A stretch of DNA of 64,000 bases, taken from NCBI GenBank assembly GCA_035944135.1, contig DASZBM010000010.1, positions 248,001-312,000 on the forward strand, in the 5' to 3' direction. Below the pieces are notes generated by a model. It saw only the letters and a list, made by a program, of their open reading frames with translations, was not told the origin of the DNA and ran no database searches. This document shows, one piece after another, positions 1 through 8,223 of this stretch. Position 1 is the first letter of the stretch; each line of letters starts with the position of its first letter. The position numbers and the translations under genes are program-made. The DNA comes from Acidobacteriaceae bacterium. GTDB lineage: Bacteria > Acidobacteriota > Terriglobia > Terriglobales > Acidobacteriaceae.

Positions 1-493
1 CCAAAAGGATGCCGGTGAACTCACCATGCGCGCCCGCCGCAGGCTGCAGCGTGATGGCGTCCATCCCGGTGATTTCGATGAGGCATTCGCTCAGGATCTT
101 CATGACGCCGAGCGCGCCCTGCGACAACGACTCAGGCTGGTACGGGTGTGCTTCCGCGAGACCCTCGAGGCGTGCGACCGCCTCGTTGATGCGGGCGTTG
201 TACTTCATCGTGCAGGAACCGAGCGGGTACATGCCGAGATCGATCGCATAGTTCCACGTGGAAAGGCGAGTGAAGTGGCGGATGATCTCGATCTCGCTGA
301 GCTCCGGCATCACGCCGAGGTCTTCACGCGCGGCGTCACCAAGCAGCGCCGCGGCATCGACGGCGGGCACATCGAGCTCGGCAAGGCGGTAGCCCTTCTT
401 GCCGGGCGAGCTCTTCTCGAAGATGAGGTTTTCGTCCTGGTTGACGTGCGTGGTCGCCTTGCGCGGCGTTCCAATGAACTTTTCGTCTGGCAT
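1..493 (-). CDS. gcvPB: Glycine dehydrogenase (decarboxylating) subunit 2, N-terminal part
   Basis: This is the PLP-dependent P-protein subunit that decarboxylates glycine and passes the aminomethyl group to lipoylated GcvH. About 164 N-terminal residues are inside the window; the rest runs off the left edge. The start ATG at 493 gives MPDEKFIGTPRK, and further in the reverse strand encodes LGMYPLGSCTMKYNARINE, a hallmark of the GcvPB half of split P-proteins. The PLP lysine lies beyond the edge. The other subunit, gcvPA, is 2.1 kb upstream on the same strand, separated by a plus-strand gene, so the two subunits are probably not on one transcript. Identification is firm; the start is the first in-frame ATG before the conserved region. 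Confidence 0.93.
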   Translation of the reverse strand, partial: MPDEKFIGTPRKATTHVNQDENLIFEKSSPGKKGYRLAELDVPAVDAAALLGDAAREDLGVMPELSEIEIIRHFTRLSTWNYAIDLGMYPLGSCTMKYNARINEAVARLEGLAEAHPYQPESLSQGALGVMKILSECLIEITGMDAITLQPAAGAHGEFTGILL

Positions 494-818
494 GGTTTTC
501 CCGTAGCGAAAGCCCGAGCTGCACGCATGAAGGCAGCCTGCAGGGGGAGCCGCTCCTCTCAGGTTCTCATATTCACGCCGGCGAAGTCGTGCTCGCCCGT
601 TCGCCTATCGCACCCTCCCGGCGCGGGTTGCCAAAGCGGATGTGCCTGCGGTGGTTCGGCTTTTCCTTGGGCCAGCGGTGCAAAACGTGCCGAAGACGGG
701 TCAGGCACGTCCAAACTTAGATTAGGCAAAACTGCCTCCTCCGCAGAGGAATCCCTCGGGCTGGCAAGCCCGACGCTTCTGCGAACGAACTGTGGAATCT
801 GGAATATGGGGCGTACCG
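494..818. other. Divergent intergenic region with small palindromes
   Basis: This 325-bp gap separates the divergent gcvPB and pseudokinase genes and must hold both promoters. I see a perfect 7-bp stem (TCGGGCT/AGCCCGA, 756-773) and two weaker palindromes just left of it (around 723-748). I looked for a glycine riboswitch, expected before gcv genes, and could not assemble its conserved cores. No convincing ORF or promoter pair was found. Confidence 0.5.
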
Positions 819-2186
819 ATGCAACTCTGGACGGAATATGAAGGAAGAAAGATTGAGGGCACTTACACGCTCGGCAAGCTGCTGCGTTCGGAGGGACGCA
901 ACGGCTTCTTTGCCACCTCGGACACAACGGGAAATGCCGCCGTCATCCGCATCACTGAGGCCCATTTTGACGAAGACGAGCTGCTGAAGCGTTGGCGTCA
1001 GGTTGCCGGGATGCACGAGGGCAATCTGATCAATATCGAGCGCTTCGGTCAGACGAACTTCGACGGCGTCGCGATCACGTACGCGTTGATGGAGGCCGAT
1101 GATGCGAACCTCGACGACGTGCTGCGCGAGCGACCGCTGACGCTCACGGAAGCGACGCAGGTCGCACGGGCTGTTCACGGAGCCTTGACGGCGCTTCATG
1201 GCAGCGGCCTCGTGCATGAGCACATCGAACCGGTCAATGTTCTGGCGGTGGGCGAGACTGTGAAACTGCGCAGCGATTGCGTGCGCGAGTGCATCGCTGA
1301 CACGGAGTTCAACACGCCCGAAGGCTGCGCGGAACTTCGCCGTCGCGACATTCATGACTTCGGCATGCTGCTGCTGCAATGCCTGACGCTGGAGAAGCGC
1401 TACAATCCGGGCCTCAACTTGCCGGATGGCTTCCGGCGGTTGATTCCGCACATGCTGGACGGCACATGGAGCCTGGAGCAGATCGGGCAGGTTGTGAACC
1501 AGCCGTCCGCTGCGACGACTCCATCGGCATCTCCCGCTCCCTCGACGAATGGAACGGGCGCCAACCGGAAACCGAACTCTGCGAGTGCGTCGAAGGCTTC
1601 TAACGTCGTGCAGCCGGAGCAGCAAACGCTTCCACTCGATCAGCCGCGTCCGCCGATCAATGCTGCGGCAGATCCGGCGCTGCGCTCCCGGCGCCTGGTT
1701 GCCGAGGAAGTTTCAGGGTTTCCGCTGCGTCCGTGGCTCGTCGGGGGTCTGGCTGTGGCGATCGTTTGCATCATCGTGATCTGGCATTTTGTTGGGGCGA
1801 AGTCGACAAGGCCCTCCGAAAACGTCGCCCCCGCGGTTACGAGCTCAGCTCCGCAGGCTTCTGCTGCGCAACCTCGATCTGTTCAGCAGCCAATCGTGCA
1901 GCCGGCTCGGGTGGAGGCAAATAGCAGCGTTGCAACGGCGGCACATGGGGCGGGATGGTACGTAATTGCATGGACGTATAACCGCCAGGGACAGGCACAG
2001 GCGAAGGCGGAGCAGTTGAACGCGCGGCACCCGGGCTTCCATGCTCAGGTCTTCAGTCCGCGGAGCCGAGCGCCGTTCCTCATCAGCCTGGGAGGACCGA
2101 TGAGCGAGCCAGAGGCCAAAGCGCTGCAGCAGCGCGCGCGGCGCTCAGGATTCCCGCGCGACACCTTTATCCGCAATTACCGGTAA
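819..2186 (+). CDS. Membrane-anchored pseudokinase with C-terminal SPOR domain
   Basis: Three parts are visible in 455 residues. Residues about 14-230 read like a eukaryotic-type Ser/Thr kinase fold, but the catalytic positions are lost: the VAIK-type lysine is Arg44 (AVIRI), the HRD loop reads VHEHIEPVNVLAV near residue 131, and the DFG position reads KLRSD. A Pro/Ser/Ala-rich linker leads to one hydrophobic span near 305-325 (WLVGGLAVAIVCIIVIWHF). The last 80 residues (WYVIAWTYNRQGQAQAKAE onward) resemble a SPOR domain, which in other bacteria binds denuded septal peptidoglycan. The topology would be cytoplasmic pseudokinase and periplasmic SPOR. I chose ATG 819 over the GTG at 792 because homology-like sequence begins there. 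A terminator follows. Function is inferred: coupling cytoplasmic partners to cell-wall state. Confidence 0.72.
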   Translation: MQLWTEYEGRKIEGTYTLGKLLRSEGRNGFFATSDTTGNAAVIRITEAHFDEDELLKRWRQVAGMHEGNLINIERFGQTNFDGVAITYALMEADDANLDDVLRERPLTLTEATQVARAVHGALTALHGSGLVHEHIEPVNVLAVGETVKLRSDCVRECIADTEFNTPEGCAELRRRDIHDFGMLLLQCLTLEKRYNPGLNLPDGFRRLIPHMLDGTWSLEQIGQVVNQPSAATTPSASPAPSTNGTGANRKPNSASASKASNVVQPEQQTLPLDQPRPPINAAADPALRSRRLVAEEVSGFPLRPWLVGGLAVAIVCIIVIWHFVGAKSTRPSENVAPAVTSSAPQASAAQPRSVQQPIVQPARVEANSSVATAAHGAGWYVIAWTYNRQGQAQAKAEQLNARHPGFHAQVFSPRSRAPFLISLGGPMSEPEAKALQQRARRSGFPRDTFIRNYR

Positions 2187-2202
2187 CAGTGCCCGAAAGA
2201 AG

Positions 2203-2232
2203 AGGCCGTCCTCCGGGACGGCCTTTGCGTTT
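2203..2232 (+). terminator. Rho-independent terminator after the pseudokinase gene
   Basis: An 8-bp perfect stem AGGCCGTC/GACGGCCT with a 6-nt loop is followed by TTGCGTTT. It sits 16 bp after the stop codon at 2186 and just before the convergent stop at 2248, so it may serve both directions. Confidence 0.8.
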
Positions 2233-2247
2233 CAGGCGCAAGACCGG

Positions 2248-2592
2248 TTAGAACTCTTCCTCATCGTCACTGCCGCCGGTTGCGGAATAGCTTCCAGCTT
2301 CCGGCCCATCCATATCCTCTTCGCGCAGGCTGAGTGCGATCACCGTGCCTGATTCAAACTCGACCGTCAGCGAATCCAGCTCTTTCAGCTCGGCCTTGGC
2401 GACCGTCTCGCCGATCTGCGCGCAGAGAGCATTGCGGTACTCGGGCTGTCCGAAGGCGATCGAGAAGTCTTCCAGCAGAACGTGAGGCCACGCGTACAGT
2501 GTCAACGTTGGGCCATCGAAGCGCAGGCGCAGGTAGTCACTCACAAACTCGACTGCAGATAGCTCCTGCCCTTCAACCGCGCTGATGTCCAT
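2248..2592 (-). CDS. Small acidic protein downstream of gcvPA, unknown function
   Basis: A 114-residue protein starting MDISAVEGQELSAVEFVSDY. Its ATG follows the gcvPA stop by only two bases (TAG-tt-ATG), so the two genes are almost certainly co-transcribed and possibly translationally coupled. There is no signal peptide or membrane segment. The N-terminal two thirds looks like a small beta-rich fold (YLRLRFDGPTLTLYAWPHV), and the C-terminus is strongly acidic (GGSDDEEEF). I do not recognise the family. A longer reading frame extends upstream into gcvPA but lacks any better start. A role linked to glycine metabolism is only guilt by association. Confidence 0.7.
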   Translation of the reverse strand: MDISAVEGQELSAVEFVSDYLRLRFDGPTLTLYAWPHVLLEDFSIAFGQPEYRNALCAQIGETVAKAELKELDSLTVEFESGTVIALSLREEDMDGPEAGSYSATGGSDDEEEF

Positions 2593-2594
2593 AA

Positions 2595-3968
2595 CTACTT
2601 CGCTCCGAGCGCCTGAGCTGCAGCGTCGATTTGCACCTTCGTCGTCAGCTCCGTCGCGCACCACAGCGCTGCGCTTTCGCCCAGCTCCGGATACCACCTG
2701 TTGAGCGCAAGACCGCCGATGATGTCCTTCTGGAGCAGCTTCGCGTTCACACTCTCCGCGCTCGCGGGAAGCGCGACAGCGAATTCGTTGAAGCTCGGAG
2801 CGGAGAAGAGCGGTTTTGCACCGGCTTTCGCGAGCGCGTCGCGGAGATAGGCAGCTTTCGCGAGGTTCTGCTGAGCGAGTTCGCGCAGACCCTGTTTGCC
2901 GTAGACCGTCAGGAAGATCGTAACCATCATCGCGACCAGCGCCTGGTTGGTGCAGATGTTGCTCGTCGCCTTCTCGCGGCGGATGTGCTGCTCACGTGTC
3001 GAGAGCGTCAGCACAAAGCCGCGCTTGCCGTTCATGTCCTTCGTCTCGCCGACGAGCCGGCCCGGCATCTGCCGGAGGAACCGCTCCTTGCAGGCGATCA
3101 CGCCGCAGTACGGCCCGCCAAAGCCGACCGCTACGCCGAAGCTCTGCGCCTCCATGGCGACGATGTCGGCCTCCTGCGGCGGCTTTACAATGCCCAGTGA
3201 GACGGCTTCAGCGATCGCGACGATGAGCAGTGCACCCTTGGAATGCACCAGTTCGGCAATGGCGGCGACGTCTTCGATTGTGCCGAAGAAGTTCGGCGAC
3301 TGAATCATCACACAGGCCGTGTTGTCGGTGATCGCGCGCTCGAGCTCAGCGAGGTCCACGCGGCCGGACTTCGCGTCGTAGCCGCACTCCGCTACGGGAA
3401 TCTCCTGGTGCTGCACGGTGGTCTTCAGCACCTCGCGATACTCCGGATGCACGGTGCGTGCGACCACGCAGCCATCTCTTCCGGTCACACGAACGGCCAT
3501 CATCACGGCCTCAGCACATCCCGTGGAGCCGTCGTACATGGATGCGTTGGCAATTTCCATGCCGGTCAGCTCGCAGATCATCGTCTGGAACTCGAACATG
3601 GCCTGCAGCGTGCCCTGCGAGATCTCCGGTTGATAGGGCGTGTAGCTGGTCAGGAACTCGCCGCGCTGCACCAGCGAGTCGATGATGACCGGGCGGTAGT
3701 GACGGTACGCGCCTGCGCCGAGAAAGCTCGCGGGCAGCTTTGTCGCCGGTTGCGCAGCCAGCCTGGCAGCATCGCCGCTCGCGATATTGCCCGCGAACGC
3801 GCGGAAGCGATCGAGGATTTCCGATTCTCCATGCTGGCGCGGGATGTTCAGGTCGTGATCGAACCGGTATTCGCCGGGGATGGTTTCGAAGAGCTGGTCG
3901 ATCGACGTGACACCAATCGCATCAAGCATCTCTTGGCGGTCGGCGGGGGACTTGGGGAGATAGCGCAT
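2595..3968 (-). CDS. gcvPA: Glycine dehydrogenase (decarboxylating) subunit 1
   Basis: The 457-residue N-terminal half of the split P-protein of the glycine cleavage system. It starts [19 protein letters not shown], typical of GcvPA, and carries family signatures [33 protein letters not shown] and FGGPYCGV. Full length fits the usual 440-460 residues. It pairs with GcvPB to form the PLP enzyme that releases CO2 from glycine and loads GcvH. The gene lies downstream of gcvH and a small membrane-protein gene on the same strand and is followed after two bases by a small acidic ORF, giving a likely gcvH-orf-gcvPA-orf operon. Confidence 0.96.
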   Translation of the reverse strand: MRYLPKSPADRQEMLDAIGVTSIDQLFETIPGEYRFDHDLNIPRQHGESEILDRFRAFAGNIASGDAARLAAQPATKLPASFLGAGAYRHYRPVIIDSLVQRGEFLTSYTPYQPEISQGTLQAMFEFQTMICELTGMEIANASMYDGSTGCAEAVMMAVRVTGRDGCVVARTVHPEYREVLKTTVQHQEIPVAECGYDAKSGRVDLAELERAITDNTACVMIQSPNFFGTIEDVAAIAELVHSKGALLIVAIAEAVSLGIVKPPQEADIVAMEAQSFGVAVGFGGPYCGVIACKERFLRQMPGRLVGETKDMNGKRGFVLTLSTREQHIRREKATSNICTNQALVAMMVTIFLTVYGKQGLRELAQQNLAKAAYLRDALAKAGAKPLFSAPSFNEFAVALPASAESVNAKLLQKDIIGGLALNRWYPELGESAALWCATELTTKVQIDAAAQALGAK

Positions 3969-3993
3969 TAAGAAACCTATTCAGTGAGAGTTA

Positions 3994-4215
3994 TTAGCGC
4001 ATGGGGATAACGCCGAAAAGTTGTAGAAATCCGGTGATCATGAATATGCTGCCAACGCCGATGAACATCAAACGGCCAAACCAGAGCGGAGTTTCCTTTC
4101 CGGATGAGCCCCCGTACAAACCACGCGCGTAGTAGAACTTCTTCCCAAGGAAGCCGATAACAGCGATCAACAACCCGAGCAGAATAAACACATCGGTCTT
4201 GATGACGTTCGACAC
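3994..4215 (-). CDS. 73-residue two-span membrane protein between gcvH and gcvPA
   Basis: The frame starts with GTG at 4215, two bases after the gcvH stop, and encodes 73 residues. Two hydrophobic segments are clear: FILLGLLIAVIGFLG near residues 10-24 and FIGVGSIFMITGFLQLFGV near 51-69, separated by a basic, Gly-rich loop (KKFYYARGLYGGSSGKE). No ATG exists in frame downstream of the gcvH stop, and any Shine-Dalgarno would lie inside gcvH, suggesting translational coupling. The protein is unrecognised. Its placement inside a gcv operon is unusual, since none of the known glycine cleavage components is membrane-bound. Confidence 0.65.
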   Translation of the reverse strand: MSNVIKTDVFILLGLLIAVIGFLGKKFYYARGLYGGSSGKETPLWFGRLMFIGVGSIFMITGFLQLFGVIPMR

Positions 4216-4217
4216 GA

Positions 4218-4607
4218 CTAATGACCGGTTTCTTCTTTGACGAACTTCTCGTAGTCCGCAGCCGAGAGCAGCGCATTCGCCTCGTCGGGATTGGTGACAG
4301 TGATTTTGATGAACCACGTGTCGTTCGCCGCGGCGTTGACCGTCTCGGGCGCCGAGTTCAGGCTCTCATTCACCTCGGTGACGGTGCCGGTCACGGGCGC
4401 GTAGAGATCGCTGACCGCTTTCACACTTTCGACGGAACCGAAGGTCGCTCCGGCCTCGATCTGCTGGCCCACCTTGGGCAGCTCCACAAAAACAATGTCG
4501 CCCAGCGATTCCTGCGCGTAGTCGGTGATTCCCACCGAGGCAGTCTCGCCGTTCATGGCCAGCCACTCGTGTGACTTGGCGTACCGATAGCTCTCCGGAT
4601 AGCTCAT
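4218..4607 (-). CDS. gcvH: Glycine cleavage system H protein
   Basis: A 129-residue lipoyl carrier protein that shuttles the aminomethyl intermediate between P, T and L proteins. The lipoylation site is Lys63 in GSVESVKAVSDLYAPVTG, and the N-terminus MSYPESYRYAKSHEW is typical. Length matches the family. The frame extends 16 codons further upstream, but the ATG at 4607 starts the conserved sequence. It heads the minus-strand gcvH-orf-gcvPA-orf cluster and is divergent from the mhqO-like gene; the 154 bp between their start codons must contain both promoters. Confidence 0.96.
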   Translation of the reverse strand: MSYPESYRYAKSHEWLAMNGETASVGITDYAQESLGDIVFVELPKVGQQIEAGATFGSVESVKAVSDLYAPVTGTVTEVNESLNSAPETVNAAANDTWFIKITVTNPDEANALLSAADYEKFVKEETGH

Positions 4608-4706
4608 GTCGTCATTGTAAAGTGATTTCGCCGGAGCCCGTTTTGTGGAATCCAAACGACTTGCGCACGAAATTTACCCCCCAATAAAACCGGCTGAATC
4701 TTTTCC

Positions 4707-4718
4707 TTCGATATCGAA
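4707..4718. promoter_or_regulatory. Perfect 12-bp palindrome, candidate MarR-family operator
   Basis: TTCGATATCGAA is a perfect palindrome 43 bp before the start codon of the mhqO-like gene and 100 bp before gcvH. The operon it precedes ends with a MarR-type regulator, and MarR proteins bind short palindromes of this type (the Bacillus MhqR box also contains TCGA half-sites). Autoregulation through this site is inference. Confidence 0.5.
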
Positions 4719-4761
4719 TCTTATGGTGTAGAAGTAATTGGCACCGAGGAAAGGAGCCACC

Positions 4762-5742
4762 ATGCCAGAACCCATCACCGGACTTCATCACGTTACCGCC
4801 ATTGCGTCAGACCCGCAGCGCAACCTCGATTTCTATACCGAGGTGCTTGGATTGCGGTTCGTGAAACGCACCGTCAACTTCGACGACCCCGGCACCTATC
4901 ATTTCTATTTCGGCGACGACGCCGGCAGTCCGGGTACGATCCTGACCTTCTTCCCCTGGCCGCACGCCCGGCGCGGACACGCCGGCACCGGTGAAGTCAC
5001 GCAAACCGCGTTCAGCATCCCGCAGGGCTCGATTGCGTACTGGGAGCAGCGATTGCGCGATAAGGGCGTTCTCTTCGAGCGCACCGGGACGCGCTTCAGC
5101 GGCGCCGAGGAGGTGCTCACGCTTGCCGACCCCGATGGCATGAAGATCGAGTTGGTCGCGCATGCAGACGTGCCGCAGATCACGCCATCCCGCTACGCCG
5201 ATGTTCCCGCCGAGCACGCATTACGCGGCTTCTTTGGCGTCACCCTGCTCGAGCGCAGTCTCGACCGGACCGCCGCGACAATGAAGATGCTCGGTTTCCA
5301 GCCGACCGCGACGGAGGGCAGCCGCACGCGCTTCGTCTCACCCGCAGGCAGTTCGCTCGGCAACCACATCGATGTTGTGGTCGATCCGAACGCCGGCTAC
5401 GGCCGACCCGGAGCAGGTTCCGTTCACCACATTGCCTACCGTGCAAAGGATGACGCGGCGCAGCTTGCATGGCTTGAGGAGATCGGCGACCACCTGCAGG
5501 TAACTTCGGTGCAGGACCGCACCTACTTCCATTCCATCTACTTCCGCGAACCCGGCGGGGTGCTCTTCGAGCTTGCGACGGATAATCCAGGCTTCGGCAT
5601 CGATGAGACGCCAGACACGCTCGGCGAGGCGCTGCGGATTCCTGCGTGGTTCGAGCCGCAGCGTGCGGCCATCGAAACACGCCTGCAGCCGATAGAGCTG
5701 CATCAGAGCTCGCAGACTATGAAGAAAGAGGTGACCGCATGA
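4762..5742 (+). CDS. VOC-family ring-cleaving dioxygenase, MhqO-like
   Basis: A 326-residue protein with two VOC (glyoxalase/extradiol dioxygenase) modules. Module 1 begins GLHHVTAIASDPQRNLDFYT and ends with EEVLTLADPDGMKIELV; module 2 begins RGFFGVTLLERSLDRT and contains GSVHHIAYRAKDDAAQ and GGVLFELATDNPGF. His9/His10, the later HH pair and the Glu of LFELATD are the likely Fe(II) ligands. The ATG at 4762 has a strong AAAGGAG Shine-Dalgarno; an ATG 24 bp upstream lacks one. It overlaps the next gene by ATGA. With the esterase and MarR gene downstream, the order parallels the hydroquinone/quinone-responsive mhqO-mhqD-mhqR genes of Firmicutes, suggesting quinone detoxification. Confidence 0.85.
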   Translation: MPEPITGLHHVTAIASDPQRNLDFYTEVLGLRFVKRTVNFDDPGTYHFYFGDDAGSPGTILTFFPWPHARRGHAGTGEVTQTAFSIPQGSIAYWEQRLRDKGVLFERTGTRFSGAEEVLTLADPDGMKIELVAHADVPQITPSRYADVPAEHALRGFFGVTLLERSLDRTAATMKMLGFQPTATEGSRTRFVSPAGSSLGNHIDVVVDPNAGYGRPGAGSVHHIAYRAKDDAAQLAWLEEIGDHLQVTSVQDRTYFHSIYFREPGGVLFELATDNPGFGIDETPDTLGEALRIPAWFEPQRAAIETRLQPIELHQSSQTMKKEVTA

Positions 5743-6389
5743 CCGGCGCCCTCAGCCCTCACGCCAGCCAACCAGAAGTCCGCGCTGGCGCGCCGCTGGC
5801 AGAAGCAAAAGGAGCGGTCGTGCTGCTGCACGGCCGCGGCAGCTCGGCCGAGGACATCCTCTCGCTTGCGCAGCCGCTCTACCGGGAAGGCCTCGCCTAC
5901 CTTGCGCCACAGGCTGCGGGGCGCACGTGGTATCCGAACTCGTTTCTGGCACCGCGCGAGGCGAATGAGCCGTGGCTGGGTTCGGCACTGGCGAAGGTCG
6001 GCTCTGTCGTGGCGGAGATCGAGGCTGCCGGCATTCCGCGCGAGCGCATCGTGGTCGCCGGGTTCTCGCAGGGCGCTTGTCTTGCGACCGAGTTCGTGGC
6101 CTCGAACCCAGCGCGTTATGCCGGACTGATTGCGTTCACCGGCGGGTTGATCGGCCCTCTGGATGCGGACCTGCATCACGAGGGCTCGCTTGCCGGAACG
6201 CCTGCGCTTTTTCTTAGCGGCGATCCTGACCCGCACGTGCCGTGGCAGCGTGTGCAGGCCTCGGCTGCGGAACTGGAGCGCATGGGCGCTGTGGTGACCG
6301 CACGCCGCTACCCCGGACGCCCGCACACAATTACTGCGGAGGAGCTGGAGCTCGCGCGAACACTTATCCGCGAAGCCTACACCTCATAG
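5739..6389 (+). CDS. Alpha/beta-hydrolase (phospholipase/carboxylesterase family), MhqD-like
   Basis: A 216-residue soluble serine hydrolase. The nucleophile elbow is GFSQG with Ser110, the oxyanion region is LLHGRGSSAEDI near residue 30, the acid is Asp162 or Asp164 in SGDPDPHVP, and the histidine is His196 in RPHTIT. Length fits the YpfH/MhqD carboxylesterase group. The start overlaps the stop of the preceding dioxygenase (ATGA), so the pair is translationally coupled. The MarR gene follows after 12 bp. Substrate is unknown; partnership with a ring-cleaving dioxygenase suggests hydrolysis of ring-cleavage products or of quinone adducts. Confidence 0.85.
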   Translation: MTGALSPHASQPEVRAGAPLAEAKGAVVLLHGRGSSAEDILSLAQPLYREGLAYLAPQAAGRTWYPNSFLAPREANEPWLGSALAKVGSVVAEIEAAGIPRERIVVAGFSQGACLATEFVASNPARYAGLIAFTGGLIGPLDADLHHEGSLAGTPALFLSGDPDPHVPWQRVQASAAELERMGAVVTARRYPGRPHTITAEELELARTLIREAYTS

Positions 6390-6401
6390 ACTGACACGAG
6401 C

Positions 6402-6860
6402 ATGCCCCCAGCCGACAAGACGAACGACACCTCCGCAGCCGCGCTGTGGGTTGTGCTCGCACGCGCCTACCGCTCTATGGCCGCGTTCGTCGAGCACTCC
6501 GTTGCCGCGCTCGACATAGGCCTCTCCGACTTCATGATCCTTGAAGCCCTGCTGCACAAAGGCCCGCTCACGATGAGCGAACTCTGCGAGGCAGCCCTGA
6601 TCACGAATGCCTCGATGACTGCGGCGATCGATCGGCTTGAACAGCGCGAATTTGTAGAGCGTGTTGCGAGCAAAGAGGATCGACGCGTCCGGCGCGCGCA
6701 GCTAACCGCACACGGGACCGCGCTCATCAAGCGGCTCTATGCACGGCACGAGCGCGATCTGGATGCGGTGATGTCCACGATACCGGCGGCAGAACGCGCA
6801 GAGCTCCGCCGCGGACTGAAGACAATCGGTCTTGCGGCGCAGGCGAAGCTTTCGAAATGA
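6402..6860 (+). CDS. MarR-family transcriptional regulator, MhqR-like
   Basis: A 152-residue winged-helix regulator. The recognition region is LTMSELCEAALITNASMTAAIDRLEQREFVERV followed by the wing motif SKEDRRVRRAQLT, both classic MarR features (read here in two parts around residues 57-100). There is no cysteine positioned as in redox MarRs apart from the one in SELCEAAL, which might act as a quinone or oxidant sensor; this is inference. It is the last gene of the mhqO-mhqD-like operon and probably represses it through the palindrome at 4707. It ends 6 bp from the convergent gcvT stop. Confidence 0.88.
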   Translation: MPPADKTNDTSAAALWVVLARAYRSMAAFVEHSVAALDIGLSDFMILEALLHKGPLTMSELCEAALITNASMTAAIDRLEQREFVERVASKEDRRVRRAQLTAHGTALIKRLYARHERDLDAVMSTIPAAERAELRRGLKTIGLAAQAKLSK

Positions 6861-6866
6861 ATGCGG

Positions 6867-8036
6867 TTACGAAGACAGTGGCGCCGTAACCGGCGTAGTG
6901 CTCGGCTTCGGCCGTTTATAGAACGGCGTCGGCACAACCTTCGCCTTGACCGATTGCCCGCGAATCTCCACGCCAACTTCTGTCCCGATTTCGGTGTAAG
7001 CGACCGGCACGTACGCGAGTGCGATGTTTTTCTTCAGGAATGGCGCCGGCGAGCCCGACGTAACTTCGCCGATGCGCTCGCCCTCAAGCGAGAGCACTGG
7101 GTATCCGTCGCGCCCGATGCCGCGCTCGATCATCTCCAGTCCGACGAGCTTGCGCTTCGGTCCGCCGTCCTTCTCGACCTGAAGCAAAGCCTCTCGGCCG
7201 ACAAAATCAGAGCCCTTATCCAGCTTGCAGTAGCGCCCGAGGTTGGCTTCGAAGACGTTGATGGTGTCCGAAATCTCATGTCCATAGAGCGCCAGCGCCG
7301 CTTCAAGCCGCAGCGTGTTGCGGGCGCCCAGGCCGCAGGGCATGATGCCGAACTCCGCGCCGGCGTCCAGCACCTCACCCCACACGCGCGAGCTCGTCGG
7401 CTCGTCGGACGGGATATAGATCTCGAAACCGTCTTCACCGGTATAGCCCGTGCGTGCGATCAGCACATTGTGGCAGCCGGCGACTGTTCCCCAGGTGAAC
7501 CAGTAGTTCTTGATCGGGGTCAGGTCAACCTTCGTCAGCTTCTGCAGCGTGTCCTTGGCCTTCGGCCCCTGGATGGCGAGTTGTGTGTAGTAATCGCTGA
7601 CGTCCATAATGTGCACGCCACCCATCGAGCCGATCGTCTGCCGCACCCACTGCACGTCCTTTTCGCGCGTGCCGGCGTTGATGACGATGAGGAAGTCGTT
7701 GTCTCCCAGCTTGTGCAGCACGACGTCATCCACAAAGGTGCCGTTCGGGTACAGCATGGCCGAGTAGTGCGCCTGGCCAATCTGCAGCTTGCTCGCATCG
7801 TTCATCAGGAGGCGCTGGACCGCGGCCAGCGAGTTCGGTCCGCGCAGCTGGATATCGCCCATGTGCGACACGTCGAATATCCCCACTGCCGTGCGCACGG
7901 CCATGTGCTCGTCGATCAGGCCCTTGTACTGGACCGGCATGTCCCATCCGCCGAAGTCGACCATGCGAGCCTTGTGGGCGTGGTGGGTGGCATGAAGGGC
8001 GGTACGGCGGAGCGCGGGCGCAGCGGTCGTGGACAT
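6867..8036 (-). CDS. gcvT: Aminomethyltransferase (glycine cleavage T protein)
   Basis: A 389-residue tetrahydrofolate-dependent enzyme that takes the aminomethyl group from GcvH, yielding methylene-THF and ammonia. Family signatures are ARMVDFGGWDMPVQY near the N-terminus, AVGIFDVSHMGDIQLRG, GYTGEDGFEIYIP and the C-terminal GEVTSGSPAPFLKKNIALAY. The reading frame is open 45 codons further upstream, but the ATG at 8036 precedes the conserved sequence and fits the usual length. It is separated from gcvH by the divergent mhq-like operon, so it has its own promoter somewhere in 8037-8223; no glycine riboswitch could be made out there. Confidence 0.95.
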   Translation of the reverse strand: MSTTAAPALRRTALHATHHAHKARMVDFGGWDMPVQYKGLIDEHMAVRTAVGIFDVSHMGDIQLRGPNSLAAVQRLLMNDASKLQIGQAHYSAMLYPNGTFVDDVVLHKLGDNDFLIVINAGTREKDVQWVRQTIGSMGGVHIMDVSDYYTQLAIQGPKAKDTLQKLTKVDLTPIKNYWFTWGTVAGCHNVLIARTGYTGEDGFEIYIPSDEPTSSRVWGEVLDAGAEFGIMPCGLGARNTLRLEAALALYGHEISDTINVFEANLGRYCKLDKGSDFVGREALLQVEKDGGPKRKLVGLEMIERGIGRDGYPVLSLEGERIGEVTSGSPAPFLKKNIALAYVPVAYTEIGTEVGVEIRGQSVKAKVVPTPFYKRPKPSTTPVTAPLSS

Positions 8037-8223
8037 GGGTGGAATCCTCACAGAGCAGCGCAACGCGCGCCGCGACTCTACGAGTGTAAATCGCTGACCT
8101 GCGAGTGATCTGCCGGGTGCCTCCGTTCCACAGCCGCCAGCTCCAGAGCAACAACACGGCGGTGTATGCATTGATCAGCAGCGTCCTGATCCAGTGAGTG
8201 CGAAGGAGCGCCGGTGTCGCCTT

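Noticed and set aside
494-818. Possible glycine riboswitch upstream of gcvPB, and likewise at 8037-8223 upstream of gcvT
   Set aside because: A CTCTCAGG-like string occurs near 556, but it is on the wrong strand for gcvPB and the other conserved cores could not be aligned. A covariance search would settle it.
2631-3971. Long open frames opposite gcvPA, and similar antisense frames over many other genes
   Set aside because: They are shadows caused by high G+C codon use; none has a start signal, domain or independent spacing.
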